Shown here piece after piece: positions 45,098 through 53,852 of a stretch of DNA of 64,000 bases (position 1 is the stretch's first letter; each line of letters starts with the position of its first letter). The DNA is from Arcobacter cloacae. Its GTDB lineage: Bacteria; Campylobacterota; Campylobacteria; Campylobacterales; Arcobacteraceae. Both the position numbers and the translations under genes were made by a program. The DNA lies in NCBI RefSeq assembly GCF_013201935.1, contig NZ_CP053833.1, positions 1,736,001 through 1,800,000 on the forward strand. The letters run 5' to 3'. The notes under the pieces were generated by a model. It ran no database searches. It was not told the DNA's origin and was given only the letters and a program-made list of their open reading frames with translations.

Positions 45098-47653
45098 ATG
45101 AAAAAAAGTTTTAAAAACTATATCTTCTCTCGTCATATAATTTTAGCTACTTTAATTTTTTTAGTATGCTTTATCTTTAGTACTTATTTACATACAACTA
45201 TTACAAAACAAGAATCATTAAGCCACTCAAAGGCAATATCAGACCAAATTTTTTCTTCTATGTATCAGGTTATGAAAAAAGGTTGGAGTAAAGAAGATGT
45301 TGAACTATTTACAAACTCTTTAAAAGATAACTTTGAAGATAGTAATTATGAAATAAATATTTATAGAGCAGATATTGTAAATGAACTTTTTGGAAAAATA
45401 AAAGAGAAAGAAAAAGATACAACTTTAGTTGATGTTTTAAATGGGAAACAAGTTCCTTTAGAAAATTTTGATAACAATATTATTAGAAGATTAAATCCAC
45501 TTATTGCAACAAATGATTGCAAATCATGTCATACAAATGCAAATGTAGGTGATGTTTTAGGAGTGATTGAAGTAAAACAGGATTTAAACTCTGTATTTAC
45601 ACAATCTTTTTATCAATTTATTGCATTTTTTATAATTATTATTCCTTTATTTTATATTATTGCTTTTATCTCTTCAAGATATACAACTAGAAAAATAACA
45701 CAAAACTTAGAACTATTTAATAATAAAGTAGAAAATATAAACTCTATTCAAGACTTTAAAGAGTTTGATTCAAAAAATATAGATTTATATTTTGGTGAAT
45801 TTAATAAAATCCTTAAAAATGTAGATTTTATGGCTGAAAGATTAAAAAATGTTGCCGTAGATAAAGAGTTATTAGAATTTGAGATAAAACTTTTAGATAA
45901 ATTTATTATCACTTCAGATGTTGTAAAAGATTGGAAAGAGTATATTAGTGATTTATTAATTGAAATAAATAAAATTATGGAAACCTATACTTTAATGACT
46001 ATTTTTAGAGTTGGAGAAGACCAATTTGAAGTGGATATTTTTTGGTTAGGAATGCCAAAAGAGAATCAAAAAGAGTTATTTAACAACTACATCTCAAAAA
46101 TTGTTAAAGATTCTGAATATTTTGAAGGAATGACAGATTTTACAATAAAACATATAGTTGCTGATAAAAATAGATGTATTAGCAAAATGGATGAAAATGC
46201 CCTTGAGTATAGAACAAAATCCCTATTTTTAGATAGCCCAAAAATTGGTGGAATTGTTGGTATTGGTTTACAGTCTGCATTTTCAAATGACCCTGTTAGA
46301 TATATAGTAATTGATTCTATTTTAACAACTATGGCAAATTTAGTTGGTTCAGTTAAAGCTATTCATAAATATACACAAGATTTAGAGTATTACGCAGCAC
46401 GAGATCCACTTACTGATTTATTTAATCAAAGAGTATTTAATGACATGATGGCATATGAAATTAAAAGAGCTAAAAAACACAAATACTCATTTGCACTTAT
46501 GATTATAGATTGTGATAATTTTAAACTAATAAATGATAATTTTGGTCATGCATTTGGAGATAAATTTTTACAAACAATAGCTGATATTTTAAAGGAAGAA
46601 AAAAGACCTGAAGATATTGTTGCAAGATATGGAGGAGATGAATTTACAATTATTCTTCCTGAATGTGATGAAAATGGAACTTTAGCTGTAGCAAATAGAA
46701 TTCTAAAAAAGATTGAAACTACAAAACTTATTGCACCTGATGATTCAAGAATAGGAATAACTATTTCAATTGGTGTTTGTGTATATCCAATCCATACCTT
46801 ATCTCAAAAAGATATGTTTACAATAGCTGATTCTATGATGTATCAAGTAAAAGAAGAGGGAAAAAACTCTATAAAAATTCCAAATCACATGGATGTGTCA
46901 ACTATTTTAAAACAAAAACAAGAAAAATCTTCACTTCTTATAAAAGCAATTGAAAATGACCAAATAGAAGCATATTTCCAACCAATTCAGCCTTTATCAA
47001 ATGATAATAAATTAGTTATTCATGAACTATTAATGAGAATACATCAAGACAATAGAGTTGTTTCAGCTTATGAATTTATAGAAATAGCAGAAGCAAGAGG
47101 ATTGATAAATACTATGGATTTAATGGTTATAGAAAAAGCCTTCAAAAAAATTCAAGAGAGTTCTTATGAAGGTATTTTATTTATAAATCTATCTCCAAAA
47201 TCTTTAATAATGGGTGATTTTATAAACAAAGTTAATAAACTTATTGATAAATATAAAATCGAAAAAGAGAAAATAGTATTTGAAATAACAGAAAGAGAGA
47301 CTGTTAAAAACTTTTCACTATTGGAAAAATTTGTTCATACTTTAAAATCAGAAGGTTATAAATTTGCTATTGATGATTTTGGTTCTGGTTTTTCATCATT
47401 CCACTATATTAAAAAATTCCCTATTGATTATATTAAAATAGATGGTGATTTTATTATAAATATCAATAAAGATGAAAAAGATAAAGCCTTTGTAAATAGT
47501 ATTATTACTCTAGCAAAAGAGCTAAAAGTTCAAACTATTGCTGAATTTGTGGAAAATGAAGAGATAGAAAAAGTTTTAGAAAAACTTGAAGTTGATTATG
47601 CACAAGGATATTATATAGGAAAACCTTCACAAAAGTTTGTCTGTTTTAAATAG
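45098..47653 (+). CDS. Membrane GGDEF-EAL protein with periplasmic CxxCH haem motif
   Basis: 851 aa. Membrane helix (about 12-32), periplasmic sensor (33-170) ending in DCKSCHTNA, in which Cys141-Cys144-His145 is a c-type haem attachment motif, then a second helix (about 171-193). A cytoplasmic linker of about 230 residues contains no recognised fold. The GGDEF domain is intact (DPLTDLFNQR; RYGGDEF near 509-515) with RPED five residues before it as I-site. The EAL domain (about 620-850) has ELLMR in place of EALMR but keeps AIDDFGSGFSS, YIKIDGDF and YAQGYYIGKP. So it may both make and break c-di-GMP, depending on a haem- or redox-sensed cue. Confidence 0.85.
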   Translation: MKKSFKNYIFSRHIILATLIFLVCFIFSTYLHTTITKQESLSHSKAISDQIFSSMYQVMKKGWSKEDVELFTNSLKDNFEDSNYEINIYRADIVNELFGKIKEKEKDTTLVDVLNGKQVPLENFDNNIIRRLNPLIATNDCKSCHTNANVGDVLGVIEVKQDLNSVFTQSFYQFIAFFIIIIPLFYIIAFISSRYTTRKITQNLELFNNKVENINSIQDFKEFDSKNIDLYFGEFNKILKNVDFMAERLKNVAVDKELLEFEIKLLDKFIITSDVVKDWKEYISDLLIEINKIMETYTLMTIFRVGEDQFEVDIFWLGMPKENQKELFNNYISKIVKDSEYFEGMTDFTIKHIVADKNRCISKMDENALEYRTKSLFLDSPKIGGIVGIGLQSAFSNDPVRYIVIDSILTTMANLVGSVKAIHKYTQDLEYYAARDPLTDLFNQRVFNDMMAYEIKRAKKHKYSFALMIIDCDNFKLINDNFGHAFGDKFLQTIADILKEEKRPEDIVARYGGDEFTIILPECDENGTLAVANRILKKIETTKLIAPDDSRIGITISIGVCVYPIHTLSQKDMFTIADSMMYQVKEEGKNSIKIPNHMDVSTILKQKQEKSSLLIKAIENDQIEAYFQPIQPLSNDNKLVIHELLMRIHQDNRVVSAYEFIEIAEARGLINTMDLMVIEKAFKKIQESSYEGILFINLSPKSLIMGDFINKVNKLIDKYKIEKEKIVFEITERETVKNFSLLEKFVHTLKSEGYKFAIDDFGSGFSSFHYIKKFPIDYIKIDGDFIININKDEKDKAFVNSIITLAKELKVQTIAEFVENEEIEKVLEKLEVDYAQGYYIGKPSQKFVCFK

Positions 47654-47663
47654 ACAAACTTTT
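47631..47663. terminator. Bidirectional terminator overlapping two stops
   Basis: AAAAGTTTGTCT, nine-base loop, AGACAAACTTTT, a 12-bp perfect stem containing the stop codons of the GGDEF-EAL gene and the SagB-like gene. Confidence 0.8.
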
Positions 47664-48963
47664 AATTTCCAATTGCAAGAGCATATAAAACCATAGTCTG
47701 TTCTTGCAAAAATTCACAAACCTCATCATCATAATAAGCCCCTATTCCACTACAAGATATTTGTAAATAATTAGAAGCTAAATATAATCTATGTCCAATA
47801 ACTCCAGCTTTTTGATAGGCTTCTTGATAGTTTTCGCTTTTTGAAGTAAGAAAAAATGTAACTGCACTATCTTTTCCTAAATCTTGCTCTAAACATAAAT
47901 ATCCAGCTTTTTGAATAAAATCTCCATTTTTTACTAATTTTCCATTTTTATAAAGCCCCAAAGGTAAGCCCTCAACTCTATTTATAGTATAAAAAATATC
48001 AACTTGCTCATCACAATCACTTGTTATTGGCTCATTTAAAATATTTAAAATTGATTCAAATTCAAGTTTAGAAATAGCTTGTTTTGTAAACTCTCTAATC
48101 GACCTTCTTTTAAAAATCGTATCTTGAAACTTCTCTTTTTGAAAATAAAAATTTGATTTTTTACTATTTATATTTTTATCTTTTACTTTTAAACTATCTT
48201 TATAAGCTTGTTGTATTAACTCATTTTTTACAAAAAAAGAGATTTTTCCTTCTTCGTAACTGCTTCCATCTATTGTGGGAAGAGTTAAATTAAAAGGGTT
48301 TTTCTTCCCTTCTTTTTTCTTTCCAACTAAACAAATAGAGTTAAAAAACTCTTTTTCATCAAAAGAAAAAAAGCTGTTTAATCTCTCTTTAGAAAAATCA
48401 TAAATAACTTCAAACTCTTTATCAAATAAATAAGCACTAGCTTCAATACTTCCTATTAAATGCCCTGCATCTAACAAACAATACCTAAATGCTCTATTTT
48501 TATATTTCCATGATGAACGAAAATATAAAGATGAGATGAAAAATATAAAACCTTCAACGTAAAAATCAAAACCTAAAATATTTTCTATTCCTTCATCTTT
48601 TTTGAGTTTTTGAAGTTTTACAACACTTGAAGTTGAAACTTCAAGATGATAAATACCATCTTCAAATCCATCAACATCTCTTACTTGAAAATATACCTCA
48701 TTTGGATATAAAGCCCCTGCACTTGGGTTTACTCTTAAATAGTATTCAATTCCTGGATAAGTTTTTTTTGCTGTAATTCCTGAAACTAAATATAAAAAAT
48801 TGTAATTTAAATTTTGTGAATCTAAATGAATTCTTTGAAAACTTTCAGAATAGTTTTTAAATCTATTAGGAGGATTATTCCAATCTACACGATTTGGGTT
48901 TGTTCGTACTGATAAATAAGAGTGTTTTGTGTTTTGATGATAGTTATTCAAAGGTATTAACAT
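47662..48963 (-). CDS. SagB/ThcOx-type nitroreductase, tandem domains
   Basis: 433 aa. Two nitroreductase-fold halves: the first has YLRVNPSAGALYPNEVYFQV (SagB signature), the second FKRRSIREFTKQAISKLEFESIL, the FMN phosphate-binding RRSxRxF element, and SCSGIGAYYDDEVCEFL near the end. SagB-type enzymes oxidise thiazolines or oxazolines in peptide maturation, but free-standing versions like this one, with no cyclodehydratase or precursor nearby, occur in many bacteria and have unknown substrates. Cytoplasmic; start at 48963 with AGGAAAAAT upstream. Confidence 0.85.
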   Translation of the reverse strand: MLIPLNNYHQNTKHSYLSVRTNPNRVDWNNPPNRFKNYSESFQRIHLDSQNLNYNFLYLVSGITAKKTYPGIEYYLRVNPSAGALYPNEVYFQVRDVDGFEDGIYHLEVSTSSVVKLQKLKKDEGIENILGFDFYVEGFIFFISSLYFRSSWKYKNRAFRYCLLDAGHLIGSIEASAYLFDKEFEVIYDFSKERLNSFFSFDEKEFFNSICLVGKKKEGKKNPFNLTLPTIDGSSYEEGKISFFVKNELIQQAYKDSLKVKDKNINSKKSNFYFQKEKFQDTIFKRRSIREFTKQAISKLEFESILNILNEPITSDCDEQVDIFYTINRVEGLPLGLYKNGKLVKNGDFIQKAGYLCLEQDLGKDSAVTFFLTSKSENYQEAYQKAGVIGHRLYLASNYLQISCSGIGAYYDDEVCEFLQEQTMVLYALAIGN

Positions 48964-49037
48964 ATTTTTCCTATTTTTATAAAATTTTGATTTTATTTTT
49001 ATTTTTTTGATTCTCTCTTTACACTATATAACATATA

Positions 49038-50099
49038 ATGGTGAAATATATCCAAAAAAAGTTTAAGATGAAAAAATTTCTAACCAAATACAAAGCATAT
49101 AATTACATACTAAAAGCCTTAGGAATGTTATTAGTTATTACACTAATAAGTCATGTTTTCAAAGATTCTTTAGATATTATAAATATCACTTTGATACACA
49201 TAATTCCCGTTATTGTTGTGGCAATTCATGGAAATATAAAAGCTACTTTAGTTATGACTTTTTTAAGTGTAATTTTTCTAAATTTTTTATATATTCCACC
49301 ACTTTATAGTTTTTCAGTTCATAATGAACTTTATGTTTGGAGTTTTTTTATATTTGGAATTGTTGGTTGGATTATCACTATTCAAGCAAAAAATCTAAAT
49401 ACTCAAACAAAACAAAACGAACTAAAAGAGAGTTTGTTACATATTATTTCCCACGATTTACGAACTCCACTTTCTTCGATTCATGGAAGTATAAATTTGA
49501 TATTATCAAATGATAATCTTGATGAAAAAAATAAACACAATCTTTATGAAGATATAAACTACGCATCTTTGAGAATGAAAAGACTCATTACAAATATTTT
49601 AGATAGTACAAGATTATCAAGTGGAAATATTGATTTAAAACTTGAATGGTGCGATTTTGAAGATATTGTGGGAGTTGCTTTAGATGAATTTTCCCAAGTT
49701 CAAAATGATGAAAAACTTGAAATAAAAATAGATGAACTTAGTTTATTTTGGGGTGATAATACTCTTTTAACACAATTAATTGTGAATTTACTTGATAATG
49801 CCTTTAAATACTCAAAAAATCAAACAAAAATCTATTTTGAAATATTAAATTTAAATAACTTTATTAAAATCAAAATTTTTAATGAAACAGAATATCTTGA
49901 TAAAAAGAAAATAAAAAATATTTTTGATAAATTTTATAGATTTGAAGATACAAATGACATTTCAGGAAGTGGAATTGGACTTGCTATTTGTAAAAGTATT
50001 GTAAAACTTCATAATGGTGAAATAAAAGCAATTCCGCAAGATAATGGAATTTTAATAGAAATTGAACTACCTATTTTAAAAAAGGCAAAAATTTTATGA
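49038..50099 (+). CDS. KdpD-like sensor histidine kinase (DUF4118)
   Basis: 353 aa. Four closely spaced membrane helices (about 25-125) form a DUF4118 module as in the C-terminal half of KdpD (LIHIIPVIVVAIHGNIKATL, then LSVIFLNFLYIPPLYSFSVHN). Then HisKA (LLHIISHDLRTPLSSIHGSI) and HATPase (NLLDNAFKYS, GSGIGLAICKSIV). It lacks the large N-terminal KdpD turgor-sensing and Usp domains. An alternative start is ATG at 49068; neither has a clear ribosome site. The stop overlaps the response regulator start by four bases. It likely senses K+ or osmotic state and controls the Trk/Ktr genes downstream. Confidence 0.87.
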   Translation: MVKYIQKKFKMKKFLTKYKAYNYILKALGMLLVITLISHVFKDSLDIINITLIHIIPVIVVAIHGNIKATLVMTFLSVIFLNFLYIPPLYSFSVHNELYVWSFFIFGIVGWIITIQAKNLNTQTKQNELKESLLHIISHDLRTPLSSIHGSINLILSNDNLDEKNKHNLYEDINYASLRMKRLITNILDSTRLSSGNIDLKLEWCDFEDIVGVALDEFSQVQNDEKLEIKIDELSLFWGDNTLLTQLIVNLLDNAFKYSKNQTKIYFEILNLNNFIKIKIFNETEYLDKKKIKNIFDKFYRFEDTNDISGSGIGLAICKSIVKLHNGEIKAIPQDNGILIEIELPILKKAKIL

Positions 50100-50791
50100 A
50101 ACAACATTTAATACAAATTATTGAAGATGATATATCAGTTAAAAAATTACTAGAAATTACTTTTAAAGAATATAAATTTAATTATATTTCAAGTGAAAAT
50201 AAAAAAAATGCTTTAATAATGTTTTTAAGTCATAATCCAAATTTATTGATAGTAGATTTGGGCTTACCTGATGGTGATGGAAAAGATTTAATAAAACAAA
50301 TAAGAGAGATTTCAAAAGTTCCAATTATTGTTTTAACAGCAAGACATGATGAAAAAGAGATAGTTTTAGCTTTAGATGCTGGAGCTGATGATTATATTAC
50401 CAAACCCTTTTCTGTAAATGAATTATTAGCAAGAATTAGAGCAACTTTAAGAAGAACTTCAAGTGTAGAAGTTGATTCTTCAAATAGATTTATTTGTGGT
50501 GAACTAGAACTTGATATAACTTCAAGGGATATTTTTTTAAAAGAAAATAAACTAAAACTCACTCCCATTGAATATGAGTTATTAAAATATTTTATCTTAC
50601 ACCAAAACAAAACATTAACCCATAAACAAATTCTTCAAGAAGTTTGGGGAACAGGTTATCAAAATGAGATGCAATATTTAAGAACTTACGTAAATAGTTT
50701 AAGAAAAAAAATTGAAGAAAATTCAACAAGACCGAAATATATCAAAACAGAATCAGGTATTGGTTATAGATTTTCTTATAATCAAGAATAA
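50096..50791 (+). CDS. KdpE-like OmpR-family response regulator
   Basis: 231 aa. Receiver domain with acidic pocket IIEDD, phospho-acceptor in LLIVDLGLPDGDGKDLI and conserved Lys in YITKPFSVNELLARIRATLRR; then a winged-helix DNA-binding domain (KLTPIEYELLKYFILHQNKTLTHKQILQEVWG through YIKTESGIGYRF). Most like KdpE. Translationally coupled (ATGA) to the DUF4118 kinase, followed 12 bp later by the K+ channel-like gene, so it most likely activates the ktr/trk genes in its own operon. Confidence 0.92.
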   Translation: MKQHLIQIIEDDISVKKLLEITFKEYKFNYISSENKKNALIMFLSHNPNLLIVDLGLPDGDGKDLIKQIREISKVPIIVLTARHDEKEIVLALDAGADDYITKPFSVNELLARIRATLRRTSSVEVDSSNRFICGELELDITSRDIFLKENKLKLTPIEYELLKYFILHQNKTLTHKQILQEVWGTGYQNEMQYLRTYVNSLRKKIEENSTRPKYIKTESGIGYRFSYNQE

Positions 50792-50802
50792 TAGGAAAGA
50801 CT

Positions 50803-52128
50803 ATGGAACATAAATATGTAAAATCAATATTTTTAGGTTATATATTGATTATTTTCACGGGAGCAATTATTTTATCTTTACCTATTTGTCATATCGGAGA
50901 ATTAAAATTTATAGATGCTCTTTTTACAGCAGCAAGTGCTACATGTGTAACTGGATTAATTGTAACAAGTACATCTGAAAATTTCACTTTTTTAGGAGAA
51001 TTTGTAATCTTAACACTCATTCAAATAGGTGGAATAGGATACATGTCTTTAGTAATAATCTTTTTTTTATTTATTAAAGAAAATTTGAATATAGATGAAA
51101 AAAGAGCAATGAAACAATCTTTAGAATTACCAACATTACATGTTGGAGGTTTTTTAAAAAAGATTTTACTTTTTGTATTATTAATAGAATTAATTGGAGC
51201 AATTATTTTAACAAATCAATTTTTAGATAAATTTGAATTTTTAGATGCTCTTTGGTTTGGAATATTTCATAGTATAAGTGCTTTTAATAATGCAGGTTTT
51301 TCACTTTTTACAGATAGTTTGATGTCATATCAAAGTGATACTATTTCTATATTAACAATTGGTTTTTTAGTTATTCTAGGAGGTTTAGGATATTTTGTTT
51401 TAATTGAAATTTATGAAAATAAAAAATTTTCAAAACGATTTACTATTCATACAAGAATTATGCTTTATGGAACTATTATTTTGATTTTTTCTGGTATGGT
51501 TTTATTTTTATCAATAGAGTGGAATAATCCTAAAACTTTTGGAGAATTACCATTTTATGAAAAGATATTAAATGCTTTCTTTTTATCAGTAAATTTTAGA
51601 ACGAGTGGATTTAATAGTATTGATATTGGGGCTTTAAAAGATTCATCTTTGTTTTTCTCAACTTTGTTTATGATGACGGGAGCTGGACAAGGAAGTACGG
51701 CTGGTGGTATGAAAATCACTACTGTTGCTATTTTGATTATAACTGTATTTTTTATTTTAAAAGGAAGTAATCAAGAACCAAATATTTTTAAAAGAACAAT
51801 TGAACAAAAGATTATAAATAAAGCGTTGGTAATTATCATTTTTTCATCTTTTCTTGTTCTTTTTGCTACTTTAGTATTGGTTGAAACACAAAATTTACCT
51901 TTTATAAAAATTTTATTTGAAGTGGTTTCAGCTTTTGGAACTGTTGGTGTATCAACAGGAAATGGAGATATTTTGAGTTTTTCAGAACAATTTGATAGTT
52001 TTGGGAAAAGTATTATTATCGTTTTAATGATAGCAGGAAGATTAGGTGTTTTTGCCTTTGGATTAATTTTAGTTGGAAAAGCAAAAACGACACATTTTAA
52101 ATACCCAGTTGGAAGGATTATTATATGA
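50803..52128 (+). CDS. ktrB: Potassium uptake protein, TrkH/KtrB family
   Basis: 441 aa membrane protein with four pore-loop repeats. The selectivity-filter glycines are visible in SATCVTGLIVTS, SAFNNAGFSLF, VNFRTSGFNSI and SAFGTVGVSTGNGD. The GAGQGSTAGGMK gate-like loop in the middle is typical of KtrB/TrkH. Size matches KtrB rather than TrkH (about 480). Sodium- or proton-coupled K+ uptake across the inner membrane, controlled by the NAD-binding partner encoded next. Overlaps ktrA by four bases. Confidence 0.9.
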   Translation: MEHKYVKSIFLGYILIIFTGAIILSLPICHIGELKFIDALFTAASATCVTGLIVTSTSENFTFLGEFVILTLIQIGGIGYMSLVIIFFLFIKENLNIDEKRAMKQSLELPTLHVGGFLKKILLFVLLIELIGAIILTNQFLDKFEFLDALWFGIFHSISAFNNAGFSLFTDSLMSYQSDTISILTIGFLVILGGLGYFVLIEIYENKKFSKRFTIHTRIMLYGTIILIFSGMVLFLSIEWNNPKTFGELPFYEKILNAFFLSVNFRTSGFNSIDIGALKDSSLFFSTLFMMTGAGQGSTAGGMKITTVAILIITVFFILKGSNQEPNIFKRTIEQKIINKALVIIIFSSFLVLFATLVLVETQNLPFIKILFEVVSAFGTVGVSTGNGDILSFSEQFDSFGKSIIIVLMIAGRLGVFAFGLILVGKAKTTHFKYPVGRIII

Positions 52129-52772
52129 AAACAGTAGCTGTTATTGGTTTAGGAAAATTCGGATTTTATATTGCAAAAAGTTTGTCAAGATTAGATGTAA
52201 AAGTAATTGCTGTAGATAATGATGAAAAAAAAGTACAAGAAATAAGTGAATATGTAGATAATGCCTATATAATTGATAGTACAAGTAAACAAGCCTTAGA
52301 AGAAGTTGGAATTTATAATTTAAATACAGTTATTGTAAGTATTGGTGAAAATATTGAAGCTAGTATTTTGACTGTAATGGCTTTAAAAGATTTGAACAAT
52401 CAAAATATTATAGCAAAAGCAATTACTTCTACACATGGAGAAATTTTATCAAAAATTGGAGCTTTTAAAGTTATTTATCCTGAAAAAATTGCTGGAAGAA
52501 TGCTTGTAAAAAAACTTATAGATAATATTACAGTTGAAGAAATAGATGTTAGTAATTCTATAAAAATGATTAAATTAGTTGCAAATGAAAATCTTATATT
52601 CAAAAAAATAATAGATATTGAAAACGAGTTTAAAAACCTAAAAATAATTTCTTATAAAAGTGATGGAAATTGGTTTTTAAACATTGATTCTAATTATAAA
52701 ATAAAAAAAGACGATTTGTTGGTTTTTTTAGGAGAATCAAAATATACAAAAGAGTTCTATTCAAAAATATAA
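52125..52772 (+). CDS. ktrA: Potassium channel-gating NAD-binding subunit, KtrA/TrkA family
   Basis: 215 aa. RCK/TrkA-N domain starts VIGLGKFGFYIAKSL (GxGxFG nucleotide-binding loop) and has VIAVDNDEKKVQEI ending the second strand. The C-terminal ~75 residues are a TrkA-C regulatory domain. Forms a cytoplasmic ring that opens or closes KtrB in response to ATP/ADP or NAD(H). Directly coupled to ktrB and last gene of the K+ operon. A 31-codon ORF begins at the other side and ends four bases after its stop. Confidence 0.92.
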   Translation: MKTVAVIGLGKFGFYIAKSLSRLDVKVIAVDNDEKKVQEISEYVDNAYIIDSTSKQALEEVGIYNLNTVIVSIGENIEASILTVMALKDLNNQNIIAKAITSTHGEILSKIGAFKVIYPEKIAGRMLVKKLIDNITVEEIDVSNSIKMIKLVANENLIFKKIIDIENEFKNLKIISYKSDGNWFLNIDSNYKIKKDDLLVFLGESKYTKEFYSKI

Positions 52773-52775
52773 AAA

Positions 52776-52871
52776 TTACTCTTCACCATTAATATAATCA
52801 ATAATTTTCAAAATAAGTATTAAAACTAGAACTCCTAATATTATTAACATAGTTATAGTAGAGTATGGCAA
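52776..52871 (-). CDS. Putative 31-aa single-pass membrane protein
   Basis: TTG-initiated ORF with AAAAGGA six bases before the start. The product begins with PYSTIT, has an unbroken hydrophobic helix (residues 8-21, MLIILGVLVLILIL) and a short charged C-tail (KIIDYINGEE). Too short for an automatic caller. Size and layout recall small membrane subunits such as KdpF, but no homology is claimed. Lies tail-to-tail with ktrA, so if real it is transcribed away from the K+ operon. Confidence 0.5.
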   Translation of the reverse strand: MPYSTITMLIILGVLVLILILKIIDYINGEE

Positions 52872-52979
52872 ATTAATCCTTTTTATTTTAATTTGCCTAT
52901 ATTTTAAATGAAAATTTATCAATAATATATCTAAATTCAATTATAAATATAAAAATTTTATAAAAATATCAATTTAAAT

Positions 52980-53462
52980 TTAATAGTTGAACTTTATAGC
53001 AATATTTGAAGTATCATAGTCATAATCATTAGTTGAATATCTCATATTTGTAGTTTTATAACTTGCTTCAAGTGCCACATTTTGAGTTAATTTATACTCT
53101 AAAGAAGCTCCATAACCAAGTCCAAACCCAGAACTATCATCAAGATATTGATAAACTCCTGTTCCTATTGCATAAGCAGTTAAATCATTGATTAATTCAT
53201 ACCCTACTCTTAAATCCATATCAGCAGTATAAACATCAACATTACTACTTACATTTCCATAAGATAAGCTATTTCCAAATCCTAAAAGTATGTCATTATT
53301 CAATCTTGTATTTGCTGTATATCCTAATCCAAATTGAGTATATGATTTGTCATTTATCTTTGCTGATGTTGCACCAATTGATATTTTTGTATCAAAATTT
53401 GTTGCATTTAAAATTGTTGAAAAACTTGCTAATAATGAAATAGTCAATAAACTTTTTTTCAT
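52980..53462 (-). CDS. Outer-membrane beta-barrel protein
   Basis: 160 aa with signal peptide (MKKSLLTISLLASFSTILNA). The mature part is made of alternating amphipathic strands with Gly/Tyr-rich turns (for example FDTKISIGATSAKIN, TQFGLGYTANTR and VALEASYKTTNM), ending in IAIKFNY with the terminal aromatic needed for outer-membrane insertion. Fits an eight-strand OmpA-like/OmpX-like barrel. No peptidoglycan-binding domain. Specific function unknown. AAGGAAATTTAG upstream of the start. Confidence 0.82.
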   Translation of the reverse strand: MKKSLLTISLLASFSTILNATNFDTKISIGATSAKINDKSYTQFGLGYTANTRLNNDILLGFGNSLSYGNVSSNVDVYTADMDLRVGYELINDLTAYAIGTGVYQYLDDSSGFGLGYGASLEYKLTQNVALEASYKTTNMRYSTNDYDYDTSNIAIKFNY

Positions 53463-53527
53463 CTAAATTTCCTTTTATTTAAAATATTTATAAATTAAAC
53501 GTTAGTATATTAGAAGTACTCTTAGAT

Positions 53528-53558
53528 AAAAGAACTTGAAAAATTTTCAAGCTCTTTT
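53528..53558. terminator. Hairpin between outer-membrane protein promoter region and small TM gene
   Basis: AAAAGAACTTGAAAA with TTTTCAAGCTCTTTT, a near-perfect palindrome 15 bp after the stop of the 69-aa gene (minus strand). Expected terminator for that gene. Confidence 0.7.
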
Positions 53559-53572
53559 ATATCTTTAAAGAT

Positions 53573-53782
53573 TTAATTTTTAGTAGTATTTATACCTGGT
53601 TTTTCAGGTGTTCCAACATAATCAGCTGGAACTGATGTAGATTTAAAGTAAACTACAAAAGCAGCTACAACTAAACAAAGAATAATCACCAATCTTACAG
53701 TGTTTCTTTTCTCTTTTGACTCTTTTCCATTATAGTCATCAATGTTATGTAAACTAGGTTCACCATTATTTAACTTACTCAT
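53573..53782 (-). CDS. Small single-pass membrane protein, unknown
   Basis: 69 aa. A polar N-terminal 27 residues (rich in Asn, Asp, Lys), one membrane helix (about 29-46, VRLVIILCLVVAAFVVYF) and a short Pro/Lys tail (PADYVGTPEKPGINTTKN), giving an N-in/C-out arrangement by the positive-inside rule (EKRN before the helix). AAGGAG precedes the start. Monocistronic by its terminator. No family recognised. Confidence 0.65.
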   Translation of the reverse strand: MSKLNNGEPSLHNIDDYNGKESKEKRNTVRLVIILCLVVAAFVVYFKSTSVPADYVGTPEKPGINTTKN

Positions 53783-53852
53783 AATTAACTCCTTTTTAAA
53801 GTTTTCATTAGTATATCTAATAAAAACTTTATATATAAATTATAATTCTTTC

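Noticed and set aside
47662-48963. Thiazole/oxazole-modified peptide cluster around the SagB-like gene
   Set aside because: No cyclodehydratase (YcaO), precursor peptide or dedicated transporter is adjacent.
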